A stretch of DNA of 64,000 nucleotides. It comes from Agriterribacter humi. Lineage in GTDB: Bacteria > Bacteroidota > Bacteroidia > Chitinophagales > Chitinophagaceae. The DNA is taken from NCBI RefSeq assembly GCF_009192765.1, contig NZ_VOHQ01000011.1, positions 62,001-126,000 on the forward strand, in the 5' to 3' direction. The notes under the pieces are model-generated. The model saw nothing but the letters and a program-made list of their open reading frames with translations, had not been told where the DNA came from and made no database searches. Of the stretch, positions 27,142 to 36,475 are shown in pieces; position 1 is the stretch's first letter, and each line of letters opens with the position of its first letter. The position numbers and the translations under genes are program-made.

Positions 27142-29124
27142 ATGCTGGCAGGATTGCAGGATGTGACTTTTGAATTTGGCGCGAGAACCATTGTACGGGA
27201 TGCCACCTGGCATATACAACCGGGCGAACGGATAGGGCTGATTGGTTATAATGGTACAGGAAAATCAACCTTACTAAAAGTATTGGTGAGCGAATACCTC
27301 CCTTCATCGGGCACTGTGGAAAGGGGCAGGGGCACTACTATTGGGTACCTGCACCAGGACTTGCTAAGCTTTGATACCAATGAATCTATATTGCAGGTTG
27401 CGCTCGGCGCCTTTGAAAAGATATTGTTATTAGAAAAAGAAATTGAGATACTGGGCAACCGGCTCGAAAAGGAACATGAAGATGAAGCCCTGCTGCATGA
27501 ATATTCCGATAAGCTGCATGAGCTGGAAATGCTGGGCGGTTACAATATCCATCATCAAACCGAAGAAGTATTGCAGGGACTGGGCTTTGCCAACAGTGAT
27601 CTGCAAAGACCGTATAAGGAATTTAGCGGGGGATGGCGTATGCGGGTGCTGCTGGCCAAAATGATATTACAGCAACCCGACCTGCTGCTGTTAGATGAAC
27701 CTACTAACCACCTCGATCTTCCTTCCATTGAATGGCTGGAAAAATACTTGTTGCATTACAAAGGATCCGTAGTAATTGTAAGCCACGATAAATATTTTTT
27801 GAATCGCATGGTTACTAAGATCGTGGAGCTATACCAGCAGCAACTGCATTTTTATAACGGCAATTTCGACTTTTATGAAACGGAGAAAGAAATGCGGCTG
27901 GAATTGCAGCAGCGGGCTTTTGAGAACCAGCAGGAATATATTCGCCAGCAGGAAAGATTTATAGAACGGTTTCGTGCCAAGGCCACCAAGGCCGCGGCCG
28001 CACAAAGTGCCATGAAAAGGCTGGATAAATTGGGCCGCATAGAAGACGTATCCGTTGACCGTCCTGAAATAAAGATCAACTTCCAGTTGGATAAAGTGCC
28101 CGGGAAAATTATTTGCACTTTAAAGCACCTGAGTAAAAGTTTTGGCGATATCAGGATCATTGAAAATACATCCGCCGAAATTAACCGTGGCGATAAAATT
28201 GCATTGATCGGCGCCAATGGTAAAGGTAAATCCACTCTGCTCAGGATCGTGGCAGGCACAGAGTCATTTAAAGGAGAAAGGATTTGGGGCCACAACGTGG
28301 AAGAAAGCTTTTATGCCCAGCACCAGTTAGAAGCGCTTAATGTGCAGCAAACCATTTTGGAAGAGATGAGAAATTGCGGCAGTCAGAAAACAGAACAGGA
28401 GTTAAGAACGCTGCTGGGGTGTTTTTTATTTAGTGGTGATGATGTAGAGAAGAAAATTAAAGTGCTGAGCGGAGGCGAAAAAGCAAGAGTAGCGCTGGCA
28501 AAAACCATGGTAAGCAAAGCGAATTTTTTAATATTGGATGAGCCTACCAACCACCTGGACCTGCTTTCTATTGACCTGTTGATTGAAGCGTTGAACCGCT
28601 ACCAGGGCAGCCTCATCATGGTAAGCCACGACAGGCATTTTATTTCGAAAGCCGCCAACCGGATATGGGAGATTGAAAATTATGAAATCAAAGATTTTGC
28701 AGGCGGATACGAAGAATGGATGGAATGGAAAGAAAGAAAAAAAGCAGAGGCGGCAAAGAACAGTGTGGCTGTAAAACAGCAGGAAAAAAAAACTTCGCCG
28801 GAAGAAAAGAAAACAACTGAAAGACCAAAATCTGCCGCTCCTGTTAAGCCGGTAACAAATACACCAATTGACAAAGAGTTAAAAAGAGAGCTGCAGAAAC
28901 AGCAGAAAAACCTGCAGCAACTCGAAGAAAGAATTGCCACCCTTACGCAGCAAAAAACAACGCTTGAAGCACAATTGGCTTCTCCTGATATTTATTCAGA
29001 TAAGAACAAATTCCTGGCTGCCGAATCGAACTATCAAAAGAACAGTGAAGCGCTTGCTGCCGCAAACAGCGAGTATGAACAAACTTTTGAAAAGCTGCTG
29101 GAGTTAGAGGAGAAGAATAAATAA
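27142..29124 (+). CDS. ABC-F family ATPase (ribosome-associated type)
   Basis: A 660-residue protein with two ABC domains and no membrane segment. Walker A motifs are GYNGTGKST and GANGKGKST. Signature motifs are FSGGWRMRV and LSGGEKARVAL, and both Walker B motifs read LDEPTNHLDL. A charged linker between the domains (residues about 240-300) and a C-terminal coiled coil (residues about 570-655) resemble the Uup/YheS branch, whose members act on ribosomes. Resistance-type ABC-F proteins are an alternative, but the C-terminal coiled coil favours a housekeeping Uup-like role. Confidence 0.87.
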   Translation: MLAGLQDVTFEFGARTIVRDATWHIQPGERIGLIGYNGTGKSTLLKVLVSEYLPSSGTVERGRGTTIGYLHQDLLSFDTNESILQVALGAFEKILLLEKEIEILGNRLEKEHEDEALLHEYSDKLHELEMLGGYNIHHQTEEVLQGLGFANSDLQRPYKEFSGGWRMRVLLAKMILQQPDLLLLDEPTNHLDLPSIEWLEKYLLHYKGSVVIVSHDKYFLNRMVTKIVELYQQQLHFYNGNFDFYETEKEMRLELQQRAFENQQEYIRQQERFIERFRAKATKAAAAQSAMKRLDKLGRIEDVSVDRPEIKINFQLDKVPGKIICTLKHLSKSFGDIRIIENTSAEINRGDKIALIGANGKGKSTLLRIVAGTESFKGERIWGHNVEESFYAQHQLEALNVQQTILEEMRNCGSQKTEQELRTLLGCFLFSGDDVEKKIKVLSGGEKARVALAKTMVSKANFLILDEPTNHLDLLSIDLLIEALNRYQGSLIMVSHDRHFISKAANRIWEIENYEIKDFAGGYEEWMEWKERKKAEAAKNSVAVKQQEKKTSPEEKKTTERPKSAAPVKPVTNTPIDKELKRELQKQQKNLQQLEERIATLTQQKTTLEAQLASPDIYSDKNKFLAAESNYQKNSEALAAANSEYEQTFEKLLELEEKNK

Positions 29125-29529
29125 CGGCGGATGCGAAGCGCGAAGCCTGAAGTTCGGAAGCTGAAAAGAAGCACTAAAAACCAAATCACAAGAACCAAAC
29201 TTGCCTACCGCAGGCAGGCCTGTCCGCCGAGCCGGATAAATCACAAAATCCGAAGTCTTAAATCCGAAACCCTAAACCCGAAGCCAAATGTAACCATAAA
29301 CCACAAACGATAAACCACAAACTAATCCTATCGTTAGTAGTTACTCCCAGAAACCTGCACTTTGCAACCTACCCCCAAACACAATACCACAGCGTCTTTA
29401 TCGTTAAATAATGTGCAACCCCGTTTTGAGAAGCCAATATCCAATTTACTCCGTATACCGCTCTGAAAACTTCAGCTTAAAGAAATTTGATCCGACCCTG
29501 TAATTTTTAACCCTTAAAAAACAGTGTCT
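29125..29529. repeat. Degenerate intergenic repeat region
   Basis: This 405-base gap holds no convincing gene. It contains low-complexity text built from variants of AAATCCGAAG and ACCACAAACGATAAACC, plus a GC-rich palindromic patch near 29201-29235 (CCGCAGGCAGGCC). The segment CCGAAGCCAAATGTAACCA near 29278 recurs, with one change, near 35613 in another intergenic gap, so the two belong to one dispersed repeat family. Confidence 0.5.
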
Positions 29530-29634
29530 ATGAAAAAGTTATTTACCATGCAAAATGCTGAAGAGATGCAGGCATATATTATAGCCTGGGCCTTCTTTTC
29601 AACCATGACAGTATTTGCCCTGTTGTTCGTTTAA
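29530..29634 (+). CDS. Putative 34-residue membrane peptide
   Basis: ATG 29530 opens a 34-codon frame: a short polar N-terminus (MKKLFTMQNAEEMQ) then a hydrophobic stretch (AYIIAWAFFSTMTVFALLFV) running to the last residue, so a single membrane helix is expected. A hairpin terminator follows 24 bases after the stop, as for an independent short transcript. I do not recognise the family. Size alone makes it uncertain. Confidence 0.45.
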   Translation: MKKLFTMQNAEEMQAYIIAWAFFSTMTVFALLFV

Positions 29635-29657
29635 AACATCAGTCATTCAAAATGATT

Positions 29658-29690
29658 AAGGCGAAGTGTATGCACTCCGCCTTTAATTGT
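29658..29690 (+). terminator. Hairpin terminator after small ORF
   Basis: AAGGCG (29658-29663) pairs with CGCCTT (29678-29683); AGTG and CACT extend the stem past one mismatch around a TATG loop. TTTAATTGTTT follows. It could also end the MATE transcript coming from the other side. Confidence 0.6.
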
Positions 29691-29761
29691 TTATCATAAG
29701 TGTTCCCGGGTAATCAGCCGTAAATTTCTTACGCTCATACCTCATCCCTTATCCCTTCCCC

Positions 29762-31174
29762 TCATATCTTTACCAATTTCCATTTCCCTTTTCTGAATAT
29801 TAAAAAAGAGACAATGGTAATGGCTGTTTCGGCTACCGGTATGGCTGTAAAAACCCCTGCCGGTCCCCAGTTAAAGGTATTGGCCATTAACCATGCTATA
29901 GGAATCTGGAAAAACCAAAATCCAAAAAGGTTTACCCAAGTGGGTGTACGGGTATCACCTGCACCATTAAACGCATTGGAAATTACCATACCGATGCCAT
30001 AAAAAATATAGCCGGCACTGATAATGCGCATTGCCAGTACGGCATAGGCTTTTACATCGGGTTCCTGTGTAAAAAAGGAAACGATCCATTCTGCAAACAA
30101 CAGGAAGATGCAGGAAACAACACCCATGAATATGGCATTGTATTTTACGGTTTTGGCTACTGATTCCTGAGCGCGTTGGGGCAAATTTGCACCGAGGTTT
30201 TGTCCTACCAATGTGGCTGCGGCATTGCTCATGCCCCAGGCAGGCAGTATAAAAAACATTACGATTCTCAGTGCAATCTGGTAGCCCGCAGAGGCCTCGC
30301 TATGCCCCGTATGCGCTACTATAGCCGCCAGTACAATCCAGCTTCCCGAGCCGATAAGAAACTGGGATGCGCCCGGCCATGCAATGTTAGCAAGCGCCCG
30401 GAGTATACTCCATGCCGGCTTAAAATGCTGCAGCGCGAGTTGCATAACACCCTTGCCGTTAAATAAGTGATATAACTGGTATAACACACCGATTCCTCTT
30501 CCCATAGTGGTGGCTAAAGCGGCACCGGTTAATCCAAAGGCAGGCACAGGTCCCCATCCACGAATAAGTAAAGGACATAAAATAATATTGCAGATATTGG
30601 CCAGCCATAAACTCTTCATTGCGATCATGGGATTGCCTGCTCCCCTGAATATACCATTGATCAGGAAAAGCAGCATAATCACCACACTTCCCCCCATAAT
30701 AATACGGGTATAGGTTGTGCCTTCCGCTATCGCTGCCTGCTCTGCGCCCATCATACGCAGAATGTCTGCTGCAAATACTACACCCAGTACACTTATTACA
30801 ACGGTAATGGCAATGGATAAAATAATAGATTGACCGGCTGCACGGGCTGCACCCGGCTTGTTTTTTTCGCCAATGCGCCTGGCCACCATAGCGCTTGCCG
30901 CCATGCTGATGCCCATAGCCAGCGAATACACGATGGTTATTACCGACTCGGTTAGTCCCACAGTTGAGGTAGCGTGTTTACCCAGATGGCTTACAAAAAA
31001 TATATCTACAACGGCAAATACACTCTCCATGCTCATTTCAAGCATCATAGGGATAGCCAGTAATATTACTGCTTTGCGTATGCTGCCTGTGGTGTAGTCC
31101 TGCTCCTGTCCGCTGATAGCTTCTTTTATTAAGGTCCAGGCAGAAACTTGTCGCCTGTTGCCTGTTTCAGTCAT
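29762..31174 (-). CDS. MATE-family efflux transporter
   Basis: A 470-residue inner-membrane protein with about twelve hydrophobic helices and the two-fold MATE repeat. Recognisable segments are IPMMLEMSMESVFAVVDIFF (first helix), GMSNAAATLVGQNLGANLPQ in the second half and NAFNGAGDTRTPTWVNLFGF, which matches the typical GAGDT motif. These pumps export cationic drugs or metabolites using sodium or protons. The gene stands alone, with a 335-base gap before the next divergent gene. Confidence 0.9.
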   Translation of the reverse strand: MTETGNRRQVSAWTLIKEAISGQEQDYTTGSIRKAVILLAIPMMLEMSMESVFAVVDIFFVSHLGKHATSTVGLTESVITIVYSLAMGISMAASAMVARRIGEKNKPGAARAAGQSIILSIAITVVISVLGVVFAADILRMMGAEQAAIAEGTTYTRIIMGGSVVIMLLFLINGIFRGAGNPMIAMKSLWLANICNIILCPLLIRGWGPVPAFGLTGAALATTMGRGIGVLYQLYHLFNGKGVMQLALQHFKPAWSILRALANIAWPGASQFLIGSGSWIVLAAIVAHTGHSEASAGYQIALRIVMFFILPAWGMSNAAATLVGQNLGANLPQRAQESVAKTVKYNAIFMGVVSCIFLLFAEWIVSFFTQEPDVKAYAVLAMRIISAGYIFYGIGMVISNAFNGAGDTRTPTWVNLFGFWFFQIPIAWLMANTFNWGPAGVFTAIPVAETAITIVSFLIFRKGKWKLVKI

Positions 31175-31408
31175 GATAAATAAATTGGATGCTAAAAAAT
31201 ACTATAATTGAAATGCAGAGCCGCTTAACCCCGGGAGGCGTAATAAGATTGGCCTGATATAAGAAGAAGGCTTCCCGGAGCCTGATTACATTTTCATAAT
31301 GCGTTCAATTGAAGGATGTAAAAATAATCATTCGGTCTGGATTTCAAAATTTGCGTAGCGCCACTCATCAAAAAATCATTTTATTTTTTGGTGTGGGCAA
31401 TCAATCTT

Positions 31409-31442
31409 TTTGTAATTTCCTTTTTTTGAATGGATATATTTG
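31409..31442 (+). promoter_or_regulatory. Bacteroidota-type promoter of the nucleoside-type permease
   Basis: TATATTTG (31435-31442) is a full match to the TAnnTTTG -7 element, and TTTG (31409-31412) lies 22 bases upstream as a -33 element, slightly wider than usual. The permease ATG is 68 bases further on. The remainder of the 335-base gap (31175-31509) shows no gene. Confidence 0.45.
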
Positions 31443-31509
31443 AAGTGACACAAATAATGCCGGTTAAGCCGGGCCGGGGGAATTAAGATTAAATTATCAA
31501 ATTTTTATT

Positions 31510-32730
31510 ATGAGAGCCAAAGTCCGGTTTCAGCTATCGCTGATGATGTTCCTTGAGTTTTTTGTATGGGGAGCATGGTATAGCGCCATAGCGGTGTATA
31601 TGTCATCAAATGGTATGAAGAGTTTAACGCATTGGCCTTTTACCGTAAATGCTATTGCAGCCATTATTGCTCCTTTTTTTGTAGGGCTTATAGCCGACCG
31701 TTATTTTGCCACGCAAAAAGTGTTGGGCACACTGCATATACTGGGAGCGCTTTTTATGTTTATTACGCCTTCTTTAACCAATAACCCGCTATTGTTTATT
31801 TTATCGCTGCTGGCCTATAATATTTGTTATATGCCCACCATGAGCCTTGCCAATACACTGGCCTTTCATCAAATGACGCAGCAGGAAAAACAGTTCCCGT
31901 CTATCAGGGTGTTTGGCACCATTGGCTGGATAGCGGCAGGCTTAACCATTAGTTTTATACTGGTTGGGTTTGTGCAGGAGGATTTGAAGCCCGAAGCCAC
32001 CGCGCTTCCTTTGTATCTTACTGCAGGCGGCAGCCTCTTGCTGGGTTTATATAGCTTCTCCCTGCCGCATACGCCGCCGCCCGCGGCAGGAAAAAAAGTA
32101 AGTGCACGAACAATTATTGGAATAGATGCATTTAAGAAATTAGGCAGCCGCTCTTTTTATGTGTTTTTGGCCAGTTCTCTGTTGATATGCATTCCATTGG
32201 CTGTATACTATAATTACACGCAGTTATTCCTTGAAAATTCGCAGTTTGAAAACATTGCCGCCACACAAACTATAGGGCAGGCTTCCGAAATGATATTTAT
32301 GCTTTTGATGCCGCTGTTCTTTAGAAGGCTTGGCGTGAAATGGATGCTTGCTGTGGGTATGCTGGCCTGGGTATTACGATATGCTCTTTTTGCCGCCGCC
32401 GCTCCCGAAACAACCACATGGATGATTATGGCCGGCATTGCTTTGCATGGTATATGCTATGATTTCTTTTTTGTAACCGGGCAAATTTACATGGATAAAA
32501 AAGCAAGTGTGGAAATAAGGGCACAGGCCCAGGGGCTAATGATATTTATAACCTATGGTGTAGGAATGCTTATAGGCACCCAAATTGCAGGTGAACTGTA
32601 CAATAGCTTTCTTGAAGACGGTGCTTCTCTTTCATTATTGCAATGGCAGCATTTTTGGTGGATACCAGCGGCTTTTGCCGGGGGGGTATTGCTTTTCTTT
32701 GTAGCGGCTTTCAACGAAAAAATTAAATAG
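31510..32730 (+). CDS. MFS permease, nucleoside:H+ symporter (NupG/XapB) family
   Basis: A 406-residue protein with about twelve membrane helices. The N-terminus RFQLSLMMFLEFFVWGAWYS and the loop RVFGTIGWIAAG are characteristic of the NupG/XapB-like nucleoside symporter family, and VTGQIYMDKKASVEIRAQAQ in the C-terminal half fits too. In Bacteroidota such permeases often sit beside oxidoreductases of sugar breakdown, as here with the Gfo/Idh/MocA gene, so the real substrate may be a sugar or nucleoside. Confidence 0.8.
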   Translation: MRAKVRFQLSLMMFLEFFVWGAWYSAIAVYMSSNGMKSLTHWPFTVNAIAAIIAPFFVGLIADRYFATQKVLGTLHILGALFMFITPSLTNNPLLFILSLLAYNICYMPTMSLANTLAFHQMTQQEKQFPSIRVFGTIGWIAAGLTISFILVGFVQEDLKPEATALPLYLTAGGSLLLGLYSFSLPHTPPPAAGKKVSARTIIGIDAFKKLGSRSFYVFLASSLLICIPLAVYYNYTQLFLENSQFENIAATQTIGQASEMIFMLLMPLFFRRLGVKWMLAVGMLAWVLRYALFAAAAPETTTWMIMAGIALHGICYDFFFVTGQIYMDKKASVEIRAQAQGLMIFITYGVGMLIGTQIAGELYNSFLEDGASLSLLQWQHFWWIPAAFAGGVLLFFVAAFNEKIK

Positions 32731-32790
32731 GTGAATAGTGAATGGTCAATTGTGAGTTAGCCCACTGACTGCTGACCACTCACTACTCAC
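32731..32790. repeat. Inverted repeat between permease and oxidoreductase genes
   Basis: GTGAATAGTGAATGGTCA (32731-32748) is mirrored by TGACCACTCACTACTCAC (32773-32790), 16 of 18 positions pairing around a 24-base loop. It starts immediately after the permease stop. The GTGAATAGTGAA text recurs in part near 35697, so it may belong to a dispersed repeat family as well as acting as an RNA hairpin. Confidence 0.55.
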
Positions 32791-32824
32791 CATAATGATC
32801 TTAACATCTCAAATTAATAATATC

Positions 32825-34018
32825 ATGCAAAAAATTGCTATGCTTGGTTCCGGTTTTATCGGAAGATTTTATGCAGACTCACTGCAGGGATACCGTAATA
32901 AGGACAAAATTGTAAGCATTTACTCCCGCCGCGAAGAAAGCGCTAAAAAATTTGCGCAGGATTATAATGTACAGCATTGGACAATCAATATGGAAGAAGC
33001 CATTGCCCGGCCCGAAGTAGATGTAGTATGTATCTCTTTGCCCAATAATTTGCATGAAGAAGCAGTGTTGCTTTGCTGCAAACATAAAAAGGCGGTGATT
33101 ACCACCAAGCCCCTGGGACGCAATGCGGAGGAAGCTAAACGTATGCTGGAAGCGGTGGAAAAAGCCGGGATTTTTAATGGTTATCTCGAGGATCTTGTGT
33201 ATACGCCAAAATTCATTAAAGCCCATGAAAGTGTTAAGAACGGAGCGTTGGGAAGAATACTGTGGGCCAAGTCGAGGGAAACACATCCGGGTCCGCACAG
33301 CAACTGGTTCTGGGATATAGAGCAGGCAGGAGGCGGATGTATACTTGATCTGGGTTGCCACTGCGTGGAAATTACCCGCAGCTATATTGGTAAGGATATT
33401 AAACCAGTAGAGGTAATGTGCTGGGCCGATACACAGGTAAAGCCTATTGATGCAGAGGATCATGGCATTGCTTTGATCAAATATGAAAACGGCGCTATTG
33501 CCCAGTTTGAAGTAAGCTGGACATTCCGTGGCGGACTTGATCTTCGTGACGAAGTAATGGGAACGGAAGGAACCATTTGGATAAATAGCTTTTTGCGTAC
33601 CGGCTTTGAAATGTTTACCACAGGTAAAGGCGCCGACTATGTGGCCGAAAAGGCGGAAAGCAACAGCGGATGGTTATTTCCGGTGGGTGATGAACTCAAT
33701 GAGCTCGGCTATAACCATATGTTCATGGATATGTTCAATTCGCTGGAGCAGGGCAAAGATCCAAAAGAGACCTTTTATGATGGCTATGTGGTGAATTGTA
33801 TTCTGGATGCGGCTTACCGTTCGGCCAAAAGTAAATTATGGGAACCCGTACAATTGGATATATGGAGAGGAAAAACAGGGGTAACGAAAGACAGTCATTT
33901 GGTGGAGTACGATAAGGATCACTATTTGGTGAAAGAAGAAGTGACACATTATGGTGCAAAAAAATTAATACTGAAAGAAAAACAGTCGGGTAAAATAATA
34001 GAAAGAGTTTTGGATTAA
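32825..34018 (+). CDS. Gfo/Idh/MocA family oxidoreductase
   Basis: About 397 residues from ATG 32825. The Rossmann NAD(P) motif GSGFIG lies at residues 8-13, and the family EKP-like motif appears as TTKPLG (near residue 98), with the usual lysine. WDIEQAGGGCILDLGCHCVE provides the substrate-side D and H residues. It probably oxidises or epimerises a sugar or inositol derivative imported by the upstream permease. A frame from 32795 adds ten residues ahead of the Rossmann strand and is not favoured. Confidence 0.85.
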   Translation: MQKIAMLGSGFIGRFYADSLQGYRNKDKIVSIYSRREESAKKFAQDYNVQHWTINMEEAIARPEVDVVCISLPNNLHEEAVLLCCKHKKAVITTKPLGRNAEEAKRMLEAVEKAGIFNGYLEDLVYTPKFIKAHESVKNGALGRILWAKSRETHPGPHSNWFWDIEQAGGGCILDLGCHCVEITRSYIGKDIKPVEVMCWADTQVKPIDAEDHGIALIKYENGAIAQFEVSWTFRGGLDLRDEVMGTEGTIWINSFLRTGFEMFTTGKGADYVAEKAESNSGWLFPVGDELNELGYNHMFMDMFNSLEQGKDPKETFYDGYVVNCILDAAYRSAKSKLWEPVQLDIWRGKTGVTKDSHLVEYDKDHYLVKEEVTHYGAKKLILKEKQSGKIIERVLD

Positions 34019-34047
34019 TAACCAGCAATATTATATCCGCATATAAT

Positions 34048-34082
34048 AAACGGCTTCCTATGTTGGGAGCCGTTTGTATTTT
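34048..34082. terminator. Bidirectional terminator
   Basis: AAACGGCT (34048-34055) pairs with AGCCGTTT (34068-34075), with inner CC and GG extending the stem. TTGTATTTTAA follows on the + strand and an A-rich stretch precedes it. It lies between the convergent oxidoreductase and aspartate kinase genes and can serve both. Confidence 0.7.
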
Positions 34083-34103
34083 AAATGATTTTTCGCAAAG
34101 CGA

Positions 34104-35426
34104 TCAATCCAAACCAAACACACCTTTATTGAGCAATTGGAGGGTTTGTATTTTATATGCCGATGGAACCAGTACCGAAATATTATGACTACTGCCGCCG
34201 TAGCTTACCATCCGAACCGGTACCTGCGATAGTGAATCAAATAACTTGCTCAATACATCCGGAGTTTGAGCTATCTGGTTACCTACAATGGAAACAATGG
34301 TCTGGTCTTTGTCTATTACTACGGTGCCAAATGGTTCCAGCTCTTTTAATATCTGTTCAAGATGAGCATCATTATCTATGGTAACCGATACGGCAACTTC
34401 CGAAGTAGTAACCATATCAATAGGTGTTTTGTATTTTTCAAATACCTCAAATATTTTTCTTAAAAATCCATAAGCGAGCAGCATGCGGCTGCTTTTAATT
34501 TTAATGGCAATAATGCCGTCTTTTGCTGCTACTGCTTTTACGCCTACCGACCCTGCTTCCTGCATAATAGTAGTACCCGGCGCTTCGGGCTGCATGGTGT
34601 TGAGGAGTTTTACAGGAACTTTTTCCTGCTGCGCGGGCCAAATACAGGTAGGATGTAAAATTTTAGCGCCAAAATAAGCCAGTTCCGCCGCTTCGTCAAA
34701 GCTCAGTTGCACTATCGGTTTTGTTTTATTTACGATGCGGGGATCGTTGTTGTGCATGCCATCTATATCGGTCCATATTTCGCACACGCTGGCATTGACG
34801 GCAGCGGCTATTAAAGATGCTGTGTAATCACTTCCGCCGCGCTTCAGGTTATCTACTTCCCCTTTTGAATTGCGGCAGATATAACCCTGGGTAACAAATA
34901 ATTTTGTATCCGGATGCTGATGCAGAATGCGGTTCAGTTTAACCCGGATCGCATCAAAATAGGGTTCGTCATTCACGTCAATCTGCATAAAATCCAGGGC
35001 TGGCAGTAGTGCATGATCAATGTTTTTTTCCTCCAGGTATACGCTGAATATTTTTGTGCTCATGAGCTCCCCCTGGGCCAATATGTCCTTGTTCAGCGCT
35101 TCGTTAAAAGATATCTTCAGAATTATATTCAGGAAATCAAAATGTTCGGTAATAATAGCTTCCCCCTTTTTAAGGGTGGCTTCATTTTTCAGCAGATCTT
35201 TAATGAAAACATGGTAATGCGCTTCCAGTGCGTCTATTATTTGTTTCGTGTGCTGCTTATCGCCTTTGGCCAATGCTTCGCCAATTGCAACCAATGCATT
35301 GGTAGTGCCGCTTAATGCGCTTAATACTACAATCTTCGGTTCTTTATCCAAAGTTATTAGTTTCGCTACCTGTTCCATCCTTTCCGGCTTTCCTACGGAA
35401 GTGCCGCCAAACTTCATGATTTTCAT
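34104..35426 (-). CDS. lysC: Aspartate kinase
   Basis: A 440-residue monofunctional aspartokinase, the first step to lysine, threonine, methionine and diaminopimelate. The N-terminal amino-acid kinase domain carries KIMKFGGTSVGKPERM and the RGGSDYTASLIAAAV motif near residue 200; two ACT domains fill residues about 300-440 (with VTTSEVAVSVTID). It lacks a homoserine dehydrogenase extension. ATG 35426 places the lysine of KFGGTSVG at the expected position. No riboswitch is evident upstream. Confidence 0.92.
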   Translation of the reverse strand: MKIMKFGGTSVGKPERMEQVAKLITLDKEPKIVVLSALSGTTNALVAIGEALAKGDKQHTKQIIDALEAHYHVFIKDLLKNEATLKKGEAIITEHFDFLNIILKISFNEALNKDILAQGELMSTKIFSVYLEEKNIDHALLPALDFMQIDVNDEPYFDAIRVKLNRILHQHPDTKLFVTQGYICRNSKGEVDNLKRGGSDYTASLIAAAVNASVCEIWTDIDGMHNNDPRIVNKTKPIVQLSFDEAAELAYFGAKILHPTCIWPAQQEKVPVKLLNTMQPEAPGTTIMQEAGSVGVKAVAAKDGIIAIKIKSSRMLLAYGFLRKIFEVFEKYKTPIDMVTTSEVAVSVTIDNDAHLEQILKELEPFGTVVIDKDQTIVSIVGNQIAQTPDVLSKLFDSLSQVPVRMVSYGGSSHNISVLVPSAYKIQTLQLLNKGVFGLD

Positions 35427-35731
35427 GATCTGCCGCTTTATTTTTTGATTTTAGCGTGCAAAGATAATGGGAAAGAAAGAATCGGATAAATACAAAATCC
35501 GAAACCGGAAATCCGAAATCCGAGGGAAATACAAAGCACCAAAAGACAAATAGCAAGAAACAAATAAAATTCGAAAGACAAATTTCAAATCTGAAGACTG
35601 AAACTCGAAATCCGAAGCCAAATGCAACCAGGAGCAGGTGAGGTGAAAAGAGAGGTGTAAGATCAAAGGTGAAAGGTGAGAACTGAGAGGTGAAAGGTGA
35701 ATAGTGAAAGGTGGCAAGGTGAAAGATGTGT
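35427..35731. repeat. Intergenic low-complexity repeat region
   Basis: The 418-base gap upstream of lysC has no gene. It begins with variants of AATCCGAAATCCGAAG, including CCGAAGCCAAATGCAACCA near 35613, which matches the copy near 29278. It ends (about 35637-35728) in an imperfect GGTGAAAGGTGA run. This is the dispersed, non-coding repeat text common in Bacteroidota intergenic regions. Confidence 0.55.
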
Positions 35732-35780
35732 ATTGTTAGTAAGTACTTAGCTGATACCTAACTGACGGCTTCAGACTAAT

Positions 35781-35824
35781 AAAAAGGTGAAACATGTAAG
35801 CACTTGCTTTATTCATGTTTCACC
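35781..35824 (-). terminator. Terminator of ssb
   Basis: GGTGAAACATG (35786-35796) and CATGTTTCACC (35814-35824) form a perfect 11-bp stem with a 17-base loop. Read on the reverse strand it is followed by TTTTTATT, a good intrinsic terminator 20 bases after the ssb stop. Confidence 0.75.
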
Positions 35825-35844
35825 CTGTGTTAAATTAAAAATGA

Positions 35845-36267
35845 TTAAAAGGGCAAATCATCTACTGCTGCCGGAATCTCCCCGGAAGATGTTGCCTGGT
35901 TAGAAGCAGGTTCGTTGTAAGCATTACTCGTTTCAGACTGTTCGTTCCGGTTTCCGCCACCTAAAAGTTGAACACTAAATACCCGCATTGTTAAGGAGGC
36001 GCCTGCGGTTCCATCATTCCGGGTAAAATTCCTTACTTCCGGTGTGCCTTCTGCATATACCTGCGTGCCCTTTTTCAGATAAGGTGCAATACCGGTTTTA
36101 TCGGTCCAGTAGGCACATTCTACCCATGTGGTTTTTTCCTTTTGCTGACCCGAGGAATCGCGGAACTTTTCAGTATGAGCAACGCTGAAATTAATAACGG
36201 ATTTACCGTTTACTGTGTTGGTAATGCAATCTTTACCTAAATTTCCAATTACTTGTAACTTGATCAT
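35845..36267 (-). CDS. ssb: Single-stranded DNA-binding protein
   Basis: A 140-residue protein with an OB-fold of about 105 residues (MIKLQVIGNLGKDC, then NFSVAHTEKFRDSSGQ and TTWVECAYW). A polar, glutamine and asparagine-rich linker follows, and the acidic tip AAVDDLPF matches the conserved C-terminal tail that recruits replication partners. It is shorter than E. coli SSB (about 178). It is divergent from the YceI gene. Confidence 0.92.
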   Translation of the reverse strand: MIKLQVIGNLGKDCITNTVNGKSVINFSVAHTEKFRDSSGQQKEKTTWVECAYWTDKTGIAPYLKKGTQVYAEGTPEVRNFTRNDGTAGASLTMRVFSVQLLGGGNRNEQSETSNAYNEPASNQATSSGEIPAAVDDLPF

Positions 36268-36475
36268 AGCATTCGCTTTTATGTTTTTAATGATCCAAGA
36301 TAATAATTTTTATTCTTTTTGCCCAGGATTAAATAAAAACAGAAACTCGGTATCATTAAAGATAAACTACCTTTGTGCGTCAATCTGTCAGCTATAGAAA
36401 TGGCATATTTGTTGATGATTAATGTTTAAACATTGAGATGTAGGTAAAAGGTATAAACAATTAAAACTAAATATT

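Noticed and set aside
29131-29313. 60-codon frame after the ABC-F gene
   Set aside because: It is made of the degenerate intergenic repeat text and has no protein-like features.
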